NCBI GenBank assembly: GCA_903929065.1
Contig: CAIYTJ010000224.1
Coordinates: 1-6,700 of the forward strand
DNA from: an uncultured Bacteroidales bacterium
Lineage (GTDB): Bacteria > Bacteroidota > Bacteroidia > Bacteroidales > Paludibacteraceae
DNA: 6,700 nt
Direction of reading: 5' to 3'
The notes under the pieces: generated by a model
What the model saw: the letters and a program-made list of their open reading frames with translations, nothing else
Database searches by the model: none
Told to the model about the DNA's origin: nothing
Part shown: positions 6,175 through 6,700 of the stretch, in pieces
How positions within the stretch are numbered: the stretch's first letter is position 1
How the letters are laid out: every line of letters begins with the position of its first letter
Made by a program: the position numbers and the translations under genes

Positions 6175-6700
6175 ATGGAATACAAATTATTTGGAAATAC
6201 CGGATTAAAAGTTTCTGAGCTTTGCCTTGGAACAATGACTTTTGGCGGACGTGGCATGTGGACGAATATCGGCGCACTTCCACAGGACGAAGTGAATGGA
6301 TTAGTAAAAACTTCTATTGATGCCGGAATAAATTTTATAGATACGGCCAATGTATACAGTGAAGGGCTTAGCGAAAAAATGACCGGTCAGGCTATTCGTG
6401 ATTTAGGATTGAAACGGGACGATCTGGTCATTGCCACCAAGGTTCGCGGAACAATGGGAGCAGGTCCGAATAATTCGGGTTTGAGTCGAAAACATATCCT
6501 TCAACAAGCCGACGAAAGCCTTGTGCGGTTGAATATGGATTATATTGATTTGTATCAGATTCACGGGTTCGATCCATTAACGCCTTTTGAAGAAACGCTT
6601 GAAGCACTTGATTCGCTTGTGCAAAGTGGCAAAGTACGATATATCGGTTGCAGCAATCTGGCGGCCTGGCAAATCATGAAGGCTTTAGGCATTTCTGCGA
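6175..6700 (+). CDS. Aldo/keto reductase, N-terminal part (runs off window)
   Basis: The window holds the first 175 codons plus one base of a gene that continues past the right edge; the family is usually about 310-350 residues, so roughly half is present. The start MEYKLFGNTGLKVSELCLG is the standard first strand of a cytosolic NAD(P)H-dependent aldo/keto reductase of the Tas/YajO/IolS-like group. The catalytic tetrad is complete: D56 and Y61 (FIDTANVYSEG), K89 (IATKVRG) and H130 (DLYQIHGFDP). The barrel segment VRYIGCSNL at 154-162 also fits. Such enzymes reduce carbonyl groups of sugars or reactive aldehydes in the cytoplasm; the substrate cannot be assigned. The leader is AT-rich; an AGGAA at 6154-6158 lies 16 bases from the ATG, too far for a normal ribosome site. 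It diverges from the exported-protein gene. No stop or frameshift occurs in the visible part. Confidence 0.93.
   Translation, partial: MEYKLFGNTGLKVSELCLGTMTFGGRGMWTNIGALPQDEVNGLVKTSIDAGINFIDTANVYSEGLSEKMTGQAIRDLGLKRDDLVIATKVRGTMGAGPNNSGLSRKHILQQADESLVRLNMDYIDLYQIHGFDPLTPFEETLEALDSLVQSGKVRYIGCSNLAAWQIMKALGISA

Noticed and set aside
6108..6350. Minus-strand open frame of 80 codons
   Set aside because: It is antisense to the reductase start, whose reading frame carries catalytic D56 and Y61 in the same stretch.

Overview
The window looks like a chromosomal stretch of a member of the Bacteroidota, possibly Bacteroidales or Marinilabiliales. The support is the AT-rich, Shine-Dalgarno-free leaders, three matches to the Bacteroidota -7 promoter box TAnnTTTG (two of them with a TTTG box 18-19 bases upstream), and proteins that read like standard members of Bacteroidota families. 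Lineage below phylum is a guess.

Layout from left to right. A minus-strand pair occupies 18-3535: an AddB/RecB-like PD-(D/E)XK nuclease (641-3535) followed by a small CYTH-domain phosphohydrolase-type protein (18-479). They are separated by 161 bases filled with degenerate octamer repeats in two opposed blocks. Diverging from the nuclease is a plus-strand DUF554 membrane protein (3647-4336); the intervening 111 bases carry back-to-back promoters. A C5/G5 hairpin-forming element (4356-4381) separates DUF554 from a convergent minus-strand gene for a 508-residue exported protein of unknown function (4411-5937), which has its own well-formed promoter. A divergent aldo/keto reductase starts at 6175 and runs off the right edge with its catalytic tetrad intact.

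The genes do not form an obvious pathway. DNA repair (the nuclease), triphosphate chemistry (CYTH), a membrane protein, an exported protein and a redox enzyme appear as separate transcription units, except that the nuclease and CYTH genes may be co-transcribed. I do not see a new defence island, mobile element, CRISPR array or RNA gene.

The most unusual signal is not a gene. Three different short-period degenerate tandem repeats (periods 8, 7 and 7) sit at the 3' end, inside, and at the 5' end of the nuclease gene. One has been absorbed into the reading frame and another contributes the -7 box of the gene's apparent promoter.
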